From Phytomonas francai (lineage: Eukaryota > Euglenozoa > Kinetoplastea > Trypanosomatida > Trypanosomatidae), in the NCBI GenBank assembly GCA_001766655.1, contig MJCC01000023.1, positions 23,923 through 87,922 on the forward strand: DNA of 64,000 nt. The letters run 5' to 3'. The notes beneath the pieces were generated by a model. That model was not told the DNA's origin. It ran no database searches and worked only from the letters and a program-made list of their open reading frames with translations. Position 1 is the first letter of the stretch. Every line of letters begins with the position of its first letter. Below are positions 43,215 to 51,534 of the stretch, in pieces. A program made the translations under genes and the position numbers.

Positions 43215-45404
43215 ATGGCGGTTACCTCCCCATCCCACGATGGCGGCGCTGCCGTTCCAGAGCCGTCGAAAGCGGCGCGTCTGGCCCACGCCCTGGCCCG
43301 CCTCCGCGGCTGCCGCGAGCCCGCCGAGCTGCTCTACCGCAAAGAAGGCCCCCCGCTGTTTTCGGACGACCCCTCGCCGGCCGCGGCCGCGGACTACTCC
43401 GTCGTCGTCGCGCGCCGCATCGCGATTCTCGTGGGCCGTCTGAGCGCGCTTTCCGACCCGGCGGTGCAGGCCGCCCGCACGCCGCGCGCGATCCTGACGG
43501 CGCTGATGGAGGTCGTGCGGGAGGGGCTGGCGATGCCGTCGGGCCCGCCGGGCGAGGCCGCCGCGGAGGCCCTCCATCGCCGCCTCTCCGCGCGCGCCGT
43601 CCCCGTCGAGGCGATGGCGGAGGGGCTGCACGACCTCACCTACGCGAGCGTGCGGCTCCGGCTCGAGCTCGTGGCCCGCCGTGTGCAGAATCGCATCGCG
43701 GAGGAGCTCCAGACGGCGCGCGCGACCCCGACGGCCGAGCCCCAGCTCTCTGGGCTCGTCGTCACGGAGACGCTTCTCACGGACTTTATTGCGATCTACA
43801 ATCGCCTTCTTCTGACCCTCCCCGCCCGCCAGCTCGCCTTGACGGAGCGGGACGCGGGGGTGGTCCTGCCCTCGCTGATGCGGTATTATTACGAACTCGG
43901 GGACTGGGTGCTCCTCACCGCGGGCCTGCCCGAGGCCCTGCCGAGCACGCGGACCCGCATCACGCGGCTCGCGTGGGATGAGCGGCGGGGCGCCGTCGAG
44001 GTCGACCTCCGCCGGCCCTCCCTGGACTCGCCGTGGGGGCTTTTGCTCAACGAGCGGGGCCGGCTGATCGACGTGGACGTCGCGATGCGGGTGCAGGACC
44101 GCGCGCGGCGGCTGCACGAGCTGCTCAAGTCCACCCGCGAGGGCGCGGTGGTGGCGGTGGTGAACGGCGCCGCCCTCCCCTCGCCGGCCGCCGCGGAGCA
44201 CCCCCGGCGGGTCCTCCAGGCCCTCCGCGAGGCCTCGGCGAGCCGCCGGACGATGCGGTTGGTGATGCGCTCGAAAAGCCTGCGCGGGGCGGCGCGGCGG
44301 GCGCCGGTGGAGATGCTTTTCAGCGCCCCCGACGAGGGCGGGGGGGGGGCCTCCGGGCAGCGCGCGATGCTCCTCCTGCACCGCATCAACCCGAGCGCGC
44401 CGTGGAACTTCGGCGTCGACGACGCCCTCCGCTGGCATCCGCCGCCGCTGAACGGCCTCTCGGACGCGGCGAAGGCCTTCCTACGGCGGTACCCCCGGCG
44501 GCTGAGGCTGCTGTCGGTGAACGGGGTCGAGGTCCGCTCGGCCGCGCAGCTCGCATCGCTCGCCGGGCAGGAGAGCGTCCTGCTGGAGCTCGTCGTGGCC
44601 CCGCCCGAGCCCGCCACCACCAACGTCAAGGGCAGGAGAAATAAACCGGGCGAACGCCCTCACGCGAACCCGCCGGAGCACCCCGCGGCGTTGGCGAAGG
44701 CAAAGCGAAAGCGCTCCCCGCACACACCGAAAGAAGCCCCGCCGCTCGAGGGGGTGGTGGACACCCCACTGCTCGAGGGGGTCGCTCGTCAGGACAAGGC
44801 GCGGCTGGTCGAAAAGGCAAAAACGCAAAAAGATGGGAGGGCCGGCGCCGCTCAGGTCAAAGTTGGCAGCACTCACGGCGAGGATGCGGGCCGAGCAGGG
44901 GAGAAAGCGGTCGAGTCTAACCCGGAAGACGTACGGCAGGAGGAGCCTGCGCGAGCCGCGTCGGGCGCCAGCGGCCCAAGCCTTAGCCATGCGCCCACGT
45001 CTACGGTGGGGAAAGCGCACAACAAGGCCGCGATCGAGGACGCCGCCAGGACGCCGCCATGTCCGTTCGATCACGGCGTTGAGATGATATCCTTCACGGA
45101 TGAGGAGATGGTGCTTCGGCGGCCGTCCGTGGAGAACCCGTGGGGGCTTAAAATTGCACTGGATGAGCACCCGAAGCTGATCACCGGGCTGCCGATGCGT
45201 CTTCTTGCGCTGCCGGGCGTAGCGAAGCCCTCGGATGCGCGTCATCCCTTCATTAAACGATTCACCAATCCACCGTCGACTTGGTTTGTCGTGAGCATTA
45301 ATAGGATGTCGGTAAAGAAACAAGGCGCCACTGACATGCTGACGCACATGAAGTCCCTCACAACAATGCAGCTCAAATTGCTCCGCAAGCTCGTAAAAAA
45401 ATAA
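43215..45404 (+). CDS. Triple PDZ-like domain protein
   Basis: 729 residues. A helical N-terminal region (about 1-240) has no recognised family. Three modules then share the pattern R-x(1,2)-P-S-x(2)-P-W-[GN]-[LF] and a later [VI]N-[GR] turn. Module 1 has W274 (RRPSLDSPWGLLLN, then VVNGAAL), module 2 W397 (INPSAPWNFGV, then SVNGVEV) and module 3 W643 (RRPSVENPWGLKIA, then SINRMSV). Between modules 2 and 3 lies a charged, disordered linker (about 475-620). This reads as a PDZ-like fold in which the carboxylate-binding GLGF loop is replaced by WGL/WNF. PDZ modules bind protein C termini; ligands here are unknown. The upstream gene carries a related single module, so the pair probably arose by duplication. 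GC-rich at the start, falling towards the 3' end. Confidence 0.7.
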   Translation: MAVTSPSHDGGAAVPEPSKAARLAHALARLRGCREPAELLYRKEGPPLFSDDPSPAAAADYSVVVARRIAILVGRLSALSDPAVQAARTPRAILTALMEVVREGLAMPSGPPGEAAAEALHRRLSARAVPVEAMAEGLHDLTYASVRLRLELVARRVQNRIAEELQTARATPTAEPQLSGLVVTETLLTDFIAIYNRLLLTLPARQLALTERDAGVVLPSLMRYYYELGDWVLLTAGLPEALPSTRTRITRLAWDERRGAVEVDLRRPSLDSPWGLLLNERGRLIDVDVAMRVQDRARRLHELLKSTREGAVVAVVNGAALPSPAAAEHPRRVLQALREASASRRTMRLVMRSKSLRGAARRAPVEMLFSAPDEGGGGASGQRAMLLLHRINPSAPWNFGVDDALRWHPPPLNGLSDAAKAFLRRYPRRLRLLSVNGVEVRSAAQLASLAGQESVLLELVVAPPEPATTNVKGRRNKPGERPHANPPEHPAALAKAKRKRSPHTPKEAPPLEGVVDTPLLEGVARQDKARLVEKAKTQKDGRAGAAQVKVGSTHGEDAGRAGEKAVESNPEDVRQEEPARAASGASGPSLSHAPTSTVGKAHNKAAIEDAARTPPCPFDHGVEMISFTDEEMVLRRPSVENPWGLKIALDEHPKLITGLPMRLLALPGVAKPSDARHPFIKRFTNPPSTWFVVSINRMSVKKQGATDMLTHMKSLTTMQLKLLRKLVKK

Positions 45405-46334
45405 TATAGAATATCCCCCCCCCCCCCCCCCCCTCCCTCCTGGTAGCTTATCTCTAATGAAGGGATGTCGTGGTGGCGAGAAATATTGTTCTCCTGCACT
45501 TTCATATTTTTTCTTCTATCCATTATCAGTAGCGATGAAGTTGCCATGGTTAGTGCGGAGAGGAGAAAGGAGGGGCGTATATCTCGATATACATATTTAA
45601 AAGACATTTCCCCCTTTAAAAGTGCATATCTGGACGAGCATGTGTAAAGCGTTTGCTTCAGCTGCAGTCAGTGAGGTAACGCTTTTCCTTCTCGGAATCT
45701 TCTTCGAATCTTATAATGGCAAGGCTTCAACGCACATTATGCATGATTCTTGAGAAGTTAGAGGAATGCAAATATACAGGGATAACATGCTAGCTATTTT
45801 GATGCGGCCCTTCCCTTTTCTATGCGTATAAGAATCGAAGGTGCAGGATAAATGGGAGAAGATGTCTGCGCTTCAGACATCTTCTTATACCTTTTAGATA
45901 AATCTCATAGAGCCTTGCCATCTTTCGACAAGTCTAAGATTATATGAATTGACCATAAAACTGCCTCCTCTCTATTTTCTGATTGCCCTCATTGCTTTCC
46001 GTTTGGTGATTTTTTTTACCTTTCCTCTTTAAATCCTCTCATAATTGCGCACGCAAAGAACTCTGAGATCATGGCTAGGCCATAGATCCCCATTTCAACC
46101 GTCGACTTCGAAGCGAGCGGGGTAAGTTTTCGGACATTCCGGTATGCTCGACGGCTACGTGTCGGATCGCGGACTGCGGGGTGGGCGGGGGTGCGTCCAG
46201 TCTCCCAGATCACCGTCCCATCCGAGAAGACAGGACAGGGGAAGAGGCACTCCTTCCCCAACGTTTTCCCTCCTCTAGTTTGAAGGATAAATCAACGTTC
46301 TACAGCAGTGGGCCCTCATACCACTTTCAATTAT

Positions 46335-46365
<31 letters not shown>

Positions 46366-46691
46366 GGAGCCTTGTGAAATGGAAGCGAAGGTTGAGTACT
46401 AGATCGGTTAGACTATAACGAAGGTTTACTCATTTTTTCCAGGAAGTTGTAGATGTGAATTTTTTTAAATATGAAATCCTTATGGTATGAATGATCCTAG
46501 AGAAACGAGTGCCTTGCTATTTTATCTTCCCTTCTCCCCTCTAGATAACACGCCTTAAGCACTCTAAAACGCATTCTTTTTTTTTCTTTCGTAGAATACC
46601 AAATTCGAAGCTCACTTGCTTACTTTAAGTATTATAAAATCAATCATTCCACCTCCTTCAACACCCACCAGAGGAAAATAAACCACTGAAT
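45405..46691. other. Intergenic spacer with long C-run and TG/G-run
   Basis: A C-run of about 20 just after the PDZ gene stop (about 45415-45433), a TG run continuing into a G-run of about 20 at about 46334-46368, and a moderately GC-richer patch (46110-46270) without a credible gene. Confidence 0.65.
46574..46594 (+). promoter_or_regulatory. Candidate trans-splice acceptor for the small membrane protein
   Basis: A pyrimidine tract (46574-46590) is followed by GTAG with AG at 46593-46594. The leader would be 97 nt. Confidence 0.6.
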
Positions 46692-46940
46692 ATGTCCTTC
46701 TACCTGCTTGCCGCCCTCGCCCTCAGCGCCTTCATTGGACAGGCCTCCGCGAAGAAAGACGAGTTTCCCTTGGTCTGGCTCTGCCTTGGCATCACAGTGG
46801 TGGGCATCATCATCGCCCTGTACGTCGCGTACCGCCGCCCCGATGAACTCCACCTTCCCGGCATGTTGGGGTCGGAGGGAAATAATGCTCCTTCTGGGCA
46901 TAAATCCCATGGGAATCACACGGAGAATGAGGGGGTCTAA
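46692..46940 (+). CDS. Small membrane protein of unknown family (82 residues)
   Basis: A hydrophobic N-terminal segment (residues 1-20, MSFYLLAALALSAFIGQASA) looks like a cleavable signal peptide or first anchor. A short charged KKDE stretch and a second hydrophobic helix follow (about 26-46, LVWLCLGITVVGIIIALYVA). The hydrophilic tail of about 35 residues is rich in Gly/His/Asn. If the signal is cleaved this is a tiny single-pass protein with a cytosolic tail; if not, a two-pass hairpin. No family is recognised. Support comes from the ATG following a good acceptor, GC-richer codons than the surrounding spacer, and the clear hydrophobic pattern. Its small size leaves some doubt. Confidence 0.65.
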   Translation: MSFYLLAALALSAFIGQASAKKDEFPLVWLCLGITVVGIIIALYVAYRRPDELHLPGMLGSEGNNAPSGHKSHGNHTENEGV

Positions 46941-47675
46941 AATCGGAAACCCCTCCTTCCCTCTGCATGGTGTCCCCATCACCTCAAAGGGTTAATTTTT
47001 TTTTTTTTGATATACGAAAACGTACAAATATAAATCTATTTATATGTTTTATTTTTAATTTATTTTGATGCTTTTAAGCGAGGAATAAAAGGAAAATTAT
47101 CTTAGATTCGGATACTTCTCGGCAACAATCGATCCCCAATCCCAGATCCCTCTAGTTGTTCATGTGAAGTTGATTTTATGGGCTCTATATTATTATCTCT
47201 TTATATAGCACTTTTTTTATTAATTAAATTTTTCCCCGATTCCCGGGCTGAGTTCGGACAGACTCAGTAGCTGTTGTAAACCTTGAAAGAAGACTGGAGT
47301 GTGTAGGTAAATGGAAGACGAGCATAAGATGCATATTGATCAGAAAGTATCTATTTTATATATACATAGGTATAGTATTTTCCTTTTTTTTTTTAAGATA
47401 AATAAATATATAAATATAAATATAAATATATATATATGAGTTCTTGTATTCATTAAAGATGCATTGAAACGGAACTGTACGCTTCTTAAAGGAAATCTTT
47501 TTGAGTTCCACCGATGCTTTAATCCGGAACCTTTGTGTAGCTTCTTTGTAATATATGCGTCCCATTTCGAATCCTTCGCTTCTCGAAGTCGTCAAAGGGA
47601 AAGGATCAAAATACCGTTCGCTAATTTTTTATTGCTCTGTAGACTTTCTCCCATTCAATCACCCACTTTACGCGG
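46941..47675. other. AT-rich intergenic spacer
   Basis: Contains A/T microsatellites (about 47340-47440) and no gene. The acceptor for the CFAP97 gene lies at its end. Confidence 0.65.
47624..47642 (+). promoter_or_regulatory. Candidate trans-splice acceptor for the CFAP97-like gene
   Basis: A T-rich tract (47624-47640) ends in CTGTAG, AG at 47641-47642. The leader would be 33 nt. Confidence 0.55.
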
Positions 47676-48179
47676 ATGGAGCCCAAACGGAGCGGAAATG
47701 CAACCTGCCTTGAACGGGTTCGCGAGCGTGAGTACTGGCAGCATTGTCAGCGTGTCCTGAGCCAAAAGGCCAGTGTTAACAACTCGACGCCGAATAGCTT
47801 TGCGTTCCGACGCCCTATCGGGGAGGGGCCCATCCGCCCCCACGTCCTCGAGCGCAATCGCCAGATCAACCACGACAACGCCAAGCTCGTCGAGCGGATG
47901 TCGCACATCATGGAAACCCGGGGTGGCATCGACAACAGCCCGCCATGGCGGGATCGCAATAAGGCCGTCAACTCCCAACACGTCCGGGATGTCAACCAGC
48001 GCCGCATTGCGCGGGAGAACCTCAAGCTGCTGGAGCGCCTCGAGAAGGTCCGGCCGGTGTACAGGGCCGAGGAGTTTGAGTCCGCGCACGCGCAGAACGA
48101 GGTGTACGCCGCGCGTCTGAGCCGCTATCCGTATCGCCGCATGAACGATTCCGGAAAGACGTTCTACCAGGAGTTTTAG
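47676..48179 (+). CDS. CFAP97/hemingway-like cilia and flagella associated protein
   Basis: 167 residues. The core (about 50-150) has the CFAP97 (KIAA1430) pattern. A first conserved helix reads ERNRQINHDNAKLVERMSHI. A linker and a second repeat of the same type follow (VRDVNQRRIARENLKLLERL), then VRPVYRAEEFE and a final YAARLSRYPYR. The N-x-x-[IL]-x(2)-[ED]N-x-x-L-[LV] repeat is the hallmark. The family acts in axoneme assembly or maintenance in ciliated cells, including Drosophila hemingway, consistent with a flagellate. No transmembrane or catalytic motif. GC-rich codons. The family call is from pattern recognition. Confidence 0.8.
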   Translation: MEPKRSGNATCLERVREREYWQHCQRVLSQKASVNNSTPNSFAFRRPIGEGPIRPHVLERNRQINHDNAKLVERMSHIMETRGGIDNSPPWRDRNKAVNSQHVRDVNQRRIARENLKLLERLEKVRPVYRAEEFESAHAQNEVYAARLSRYPYRRMNDSGKTFYQEF

Positions 48180-48768
48180 CCGCGGAAGAATGCGTGTGGG
48201 GGGAGCCGATGGGGTGGCCTTCCAAAAAGGCGAATCCCGGTCGACTATAAACCGGGAATGGGTTCCCCGTCTTTTAAAAAAAATGGTGGAATCATTTCTA
48301 GTCTATAAAACAAGGAGGAGACCTTTATTGCTTCACATAGACTGGAATAGTGTGCTATTCTTTTTCTTATTACCTTTTAGTATTGCACTATGGTGTCTGT
48401 TTAGGCCATTTTTCATCGCTCATGTACTTCTCATGTAAAATATATATTTATATATATATATATATATAGAATAAATGGAAAATGGTGGCAAAAGATGAGA
48501 TGCTTGTTCTCTATTGTGATGAAAAGTCTGTAATGTTTGTATTTTTCCCACCGCTTTATTGTGTCGACCTTTTGTTTCCTATCCTTTTCCGTCATTGGGC
48601 CTTTCTCTCTTTTAAGAGCAGCTGCAGAAGTGAAGCTTTTTTTTTGACTGTATACTTCCACTGAGGGTATCCTTTAATAGAAACTATTTAACAGTTTAGC
48701 CCAAGTACTATTTTAGCAGGTGTTTTCACGCGTGCACACACCCGTAGATCTATCTACTAGTCTTTGCA
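48180..48768. other. AT-rich intergenic spacer with TA microsatellite
   Basis: A TA run at about 48440-48468 and a T-run near 48640. No gene is seen. Confidence 0.65.
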
Positions 48769-50478
48769 ATGAGTCTAAATTATTATGAATCCCCCAAGGA
48801 CGAAGCTAGTGAGCTCACCAAGGATGCCCTATCCACGATGACCGACACCGAGAACAGCGCATCGCAGCGGTTCACCACCGAGAAAGAGTACATCGTCAAG
48901 GTCGTTGTCGTTGGCGACCACAACGTCGGGAAGACGACCCTCGTCAAGCGCCTGCTCGCGGTGCGTCTTCCGACGTCCTCGGAGGCTCCCGACGATGACG
49001 GCGACGACGCCGCGATCCCGTCGGTGCGGCCGACGATCGGCGCGGACTTCTTTTCCCGCGTCCTCGAGGACGTCGCGCCGCGGACGAGCCTGCGGCTTCA
49101 AATCTGGGATAGCGCCGGGATCGAGCGCTACGGCGGCCTCGACGAGACGCTCTACCGGGGGACTTCGCTCCTGATCGGGGTCTTCGACCGCAGCGACGGC
49201 GCGGGGCTGGGGCGGCTGTGCGAGGGCCCCCTCCCGCGCGCCCTCGCGCACCTCCCGGGGCTCGCGTCGAAGGGTCTTTTCGTCGTGGGCAACAAGGCGG
49301 ACCTGCTCGGGGAGGGCTCCACGGCCGCGAGGGCGCGCGCGCGGAATCGGCGGGCGGCCGACGCCGACGCGGCCTTTTCCTGCGACCTCGAGTCGGAGGC
49401 GGGGAGCAGCGTGGTGAGCCGCCCCGAGGGAAGTCCGAAGGAGGGGGGGGGGGAAGGCCCGGCCGCCGTCCTCACCCCGCGGGAGGTGCTGGACACCCTC
49501 GCGCGCCACTTCCCACGCGCGGACTACGCCGAGGTGAGTGCGGCCTCGCGGACGGGCGTCGCGGCGCTGCTCGCGCGGATCTGCGCCGTCCTCCTGCGCG
49601 ATGCCGGCGTTTCTGTCCAAGATCCCGCGCCGGGCGGCGATGAGGCCGGGCATGGCATTGCCAAAGACGCAGAGACTGGGGATGGGGCTGGGCATGGCAC
49701 AGCCAAAGACGCAGAGACTGGGAATGGGGCCGGGCATGGCACAGCCTCCCCGGCAGGCTCGTGGCGATTGAAGGGCCTGCGCTCCTTCGACCTTGGCGAG
49801 GAGGTGGTGGAACAGGCGAGGAGTAAAAAGGGCCCAGAGCTAGTCGGCACTGTGGACGATGTTTGCTGGACTCCAGCAGAGTTTTCGCCCCGGGAGGGTG
49901 CCGATACCGAAAGCACGATAGCCCCGCAGACCGCAGCACCCCAAGATGATGCTGAAAAAGAGCGAACCCCACCTTCACATGATCCCCGGACGCGTGTTGC
50001 TAATTCAGAGATGCTGCCACACTTCCCCCTTCTCTCATTGGATGCTCCGGTCGACGGGGCCTCGCAAAGGGGTGGCTCGCCGGTCGGCCCACTCTCTACC
50101 TCACCGCCACGCCATAGTAAAATTCAACCGAAGCCTAATACAGGTGGTGGTATGGACTACACGAGCCGTGATCCCGATAATGAGGAGGTTGACAGGGTGA
50201 GCAAAACGAGGACCTTTAGATCTACATTTAAGGATGAGAAGGCGACGTGGAAGAGTCCAGAGGAATACGATTATGATGGAGCGAAATTTCAGGAGAATAT
50301 TCGGAGGCGCTTCGATGAAATTGAGAAAATATCAGCTTCTAAAAAAGCTGAAAAAGGGAAAAAATCATTTAATAGCGCTCCAAAGAACACTGAGGATATG
50401 GCGTATGACTCACAGCGTAAAATCGCAGCAGGGAAACACAAAAAACATAAATCCAAGTGCAACTGTGCTGTGATGTAG
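48769..50478 (+). CDS. Atypical Rab-like small GTPase with long repeat-bearing C-terminal extension and CaaX box
   Basis: 569 residues. The G domain occupies about 42-275. G1 is GDHNVGKT (49-56), the switch I threonine region is RPTIGADFF, G3 is DSAGIE (114-119), G4 is NKAD (175-178) and G5 is SAAS (257-260). It therefore should bind guanine nucleotide. The G3 glutamine used for GTP hydrolysis in Ras/Rab is Ile118. An acidic/Gly-rich insertion sits between G4 and G5. The extension holds a 14-residue tandem repeat (49648-49745), Ser/Pro-rich disordered sequence and a basic Lys-rich end finishing CNCAVM, a CaaX box with a second cysteine two residues before. Prenylation, possibly with palmitoylation, would anchor it to a membrane. 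Role in trafficking is inference. GC-rich core, AT-richer ends. Confidence 0.8.
   Translation: MSLNYYESPKDEASELTKDALSTMTDTENSASQRFTTEKEYIVKVVVVGDHNVGKTTLVKRLLAVRLPTSSEAPDDDGDDAAIPSVRPTIGADFFSRVLEDVAPRTSLRLQIWDSAGIERYGGLDETLYRGTSLLIGVFDRSDGAGLGRLCEGPLPRALAHLPGLASKGLFVVGNKADLLGEGSTAARARARNRRAADADAAFSCDLESEAGSSVVSRPEGSPKEGGGEGPAAVLTPREVLDTLARHFPRADYAEVSAASRTGVAALLARICAVLLRDAGVSVQDPAPGGDEAGHGIAKDAETGDGAGHGTAKDAETGNGAGHGTASPAGSWRLKGLRSFDLGEEVVEQARSKKGPELVGTVDDVCWTPAEFSPREGADTESTIAPQTAAPQDDAEKERTPPSHDPRTRVANSEMLPHFPLLSLDAPVDGASQRGGSPVGPLSTSPPRHSKIQPKPNTGGGMDYTSRDPDNEEVDRVSKTRTFRSTFKDEKATWKSPEEYDYDGAKFQENIRRRFDEIEKISASKKAEKGKKSFNSAPKNTEDMAYDSQRKIAAGKHKKHKSKCNCAVM
49648..49745 (+). repeat. 42-bp coding minisatellite (GHG-x-AKDAETG-x-GA)
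   Basis: Two full units and a partial third, differing by few bases, lie in the C-terminal extension of the GTPase. Confidence 0.9.
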
Positions 50479-51534
50479 TAACCAAGTCTTTGAATCTGAG
50501 GGCGAGGAAGACATTAAAGGATTCGAGATTCTGATGGAAGAAATACTTTAATAGACGTTATTTGTTAATATATATTGGCACCAGTTTCGCCTTTTCCATA
50601 CGAGTCGTCTTTGTCTTCAGATAATGTTTTTTCATCTTTCTTTAAATTGATTGCTTTCGTTTGCTATGCTTTTGTTGCTCTTTTTTTTTCTTGTATCTAT
50701 GGGGGTTGCGAAGAGAAAATGAATCTTAAGTGAACCATATTTTAGAGCTAAACCATGAGGTCTTTCGGGGGTGATATGTGTAATCACCAAAAACTTGGAA
50801 CAGCTCCAGCTTATCTATATTCACATAAAAATGCATAATATTAGTTTCTTTTTGCTACTTAGGTAATAATCGGTTTCCCATAGGGCTTGCTTTTTCACCC
50901 TTCATATGGTGATCCATTCAAAAGGAAGGTTTCTCCCTTTCACTTTGTGGATGAAATTGTAGATAAGCCTTCCCCCCCCCNNNNNNNNNNNNNNNCCACC
51001 CACCCACAAGCAAACAAAAAAACTCATCATCATGCTATTCATAGATAATACATTTTTTCCTTAAACCAAATATGTGTGGCTTATTAATTAATGTTCTTCG
51101 CATATTTATTTGCTTCTGGCTCGATTAGTTATTTTGTGAAAGAATTGTCGTGTTCCAAGAAACCAACAGGCCAAGGTATAATTAGCTTGTTGGGTTATGA
51201 AGGATGGCTATATAGTACATTTGCTCACAATTATCCTTTTATTGTGCAACTTTCTTCGAGAGTTTTTATTTGAGTAGATCACTTGTTTGCGGTAAAAATG
51301 GAGAGCATAGGCAGCCTCTCTGAGATATTCTTGTCATCGGATGGTATATATATATCTCCGACATATTCTCCTTTTTTGTTAACAACTTAATTATACGAAA
51401 TTCCTTGAGAATCTCTGTATATTTATGCCATTTTTATCCGAACAGTTTAACTATTGAACCAAAAAAAAGTTTATGCATATCTAGTAAGGATAAAGACGCA
51501 TATTTTTCTAAATTCAAAGTTTTTTTTAAAAAAA
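50479..51534. other. AT-rich intergenic spacer containing an assembly gap
   Basis: A C-run at 50972-50980 borders a 15-N gap (50981-50995), followed by CA/C-rich sequence. No gene is supported; the short frame at 51091-51273 is not convincing. Confidence 0.65.
50981..50995. other. Sequence gap (15 N)
   Basis: Unresolved bases follow directly on a C homopolymer, probably a sequencing failure in a simple repeat. True size is unknown. Confidence 0.98.

Noticed and set aside
43110..44438. 442-codon minus-strand frame over the triple PDZ-like gene
   Set aside because: GC-driven shadow; the + strand carries repeated conserved modules and all other genes are on +.
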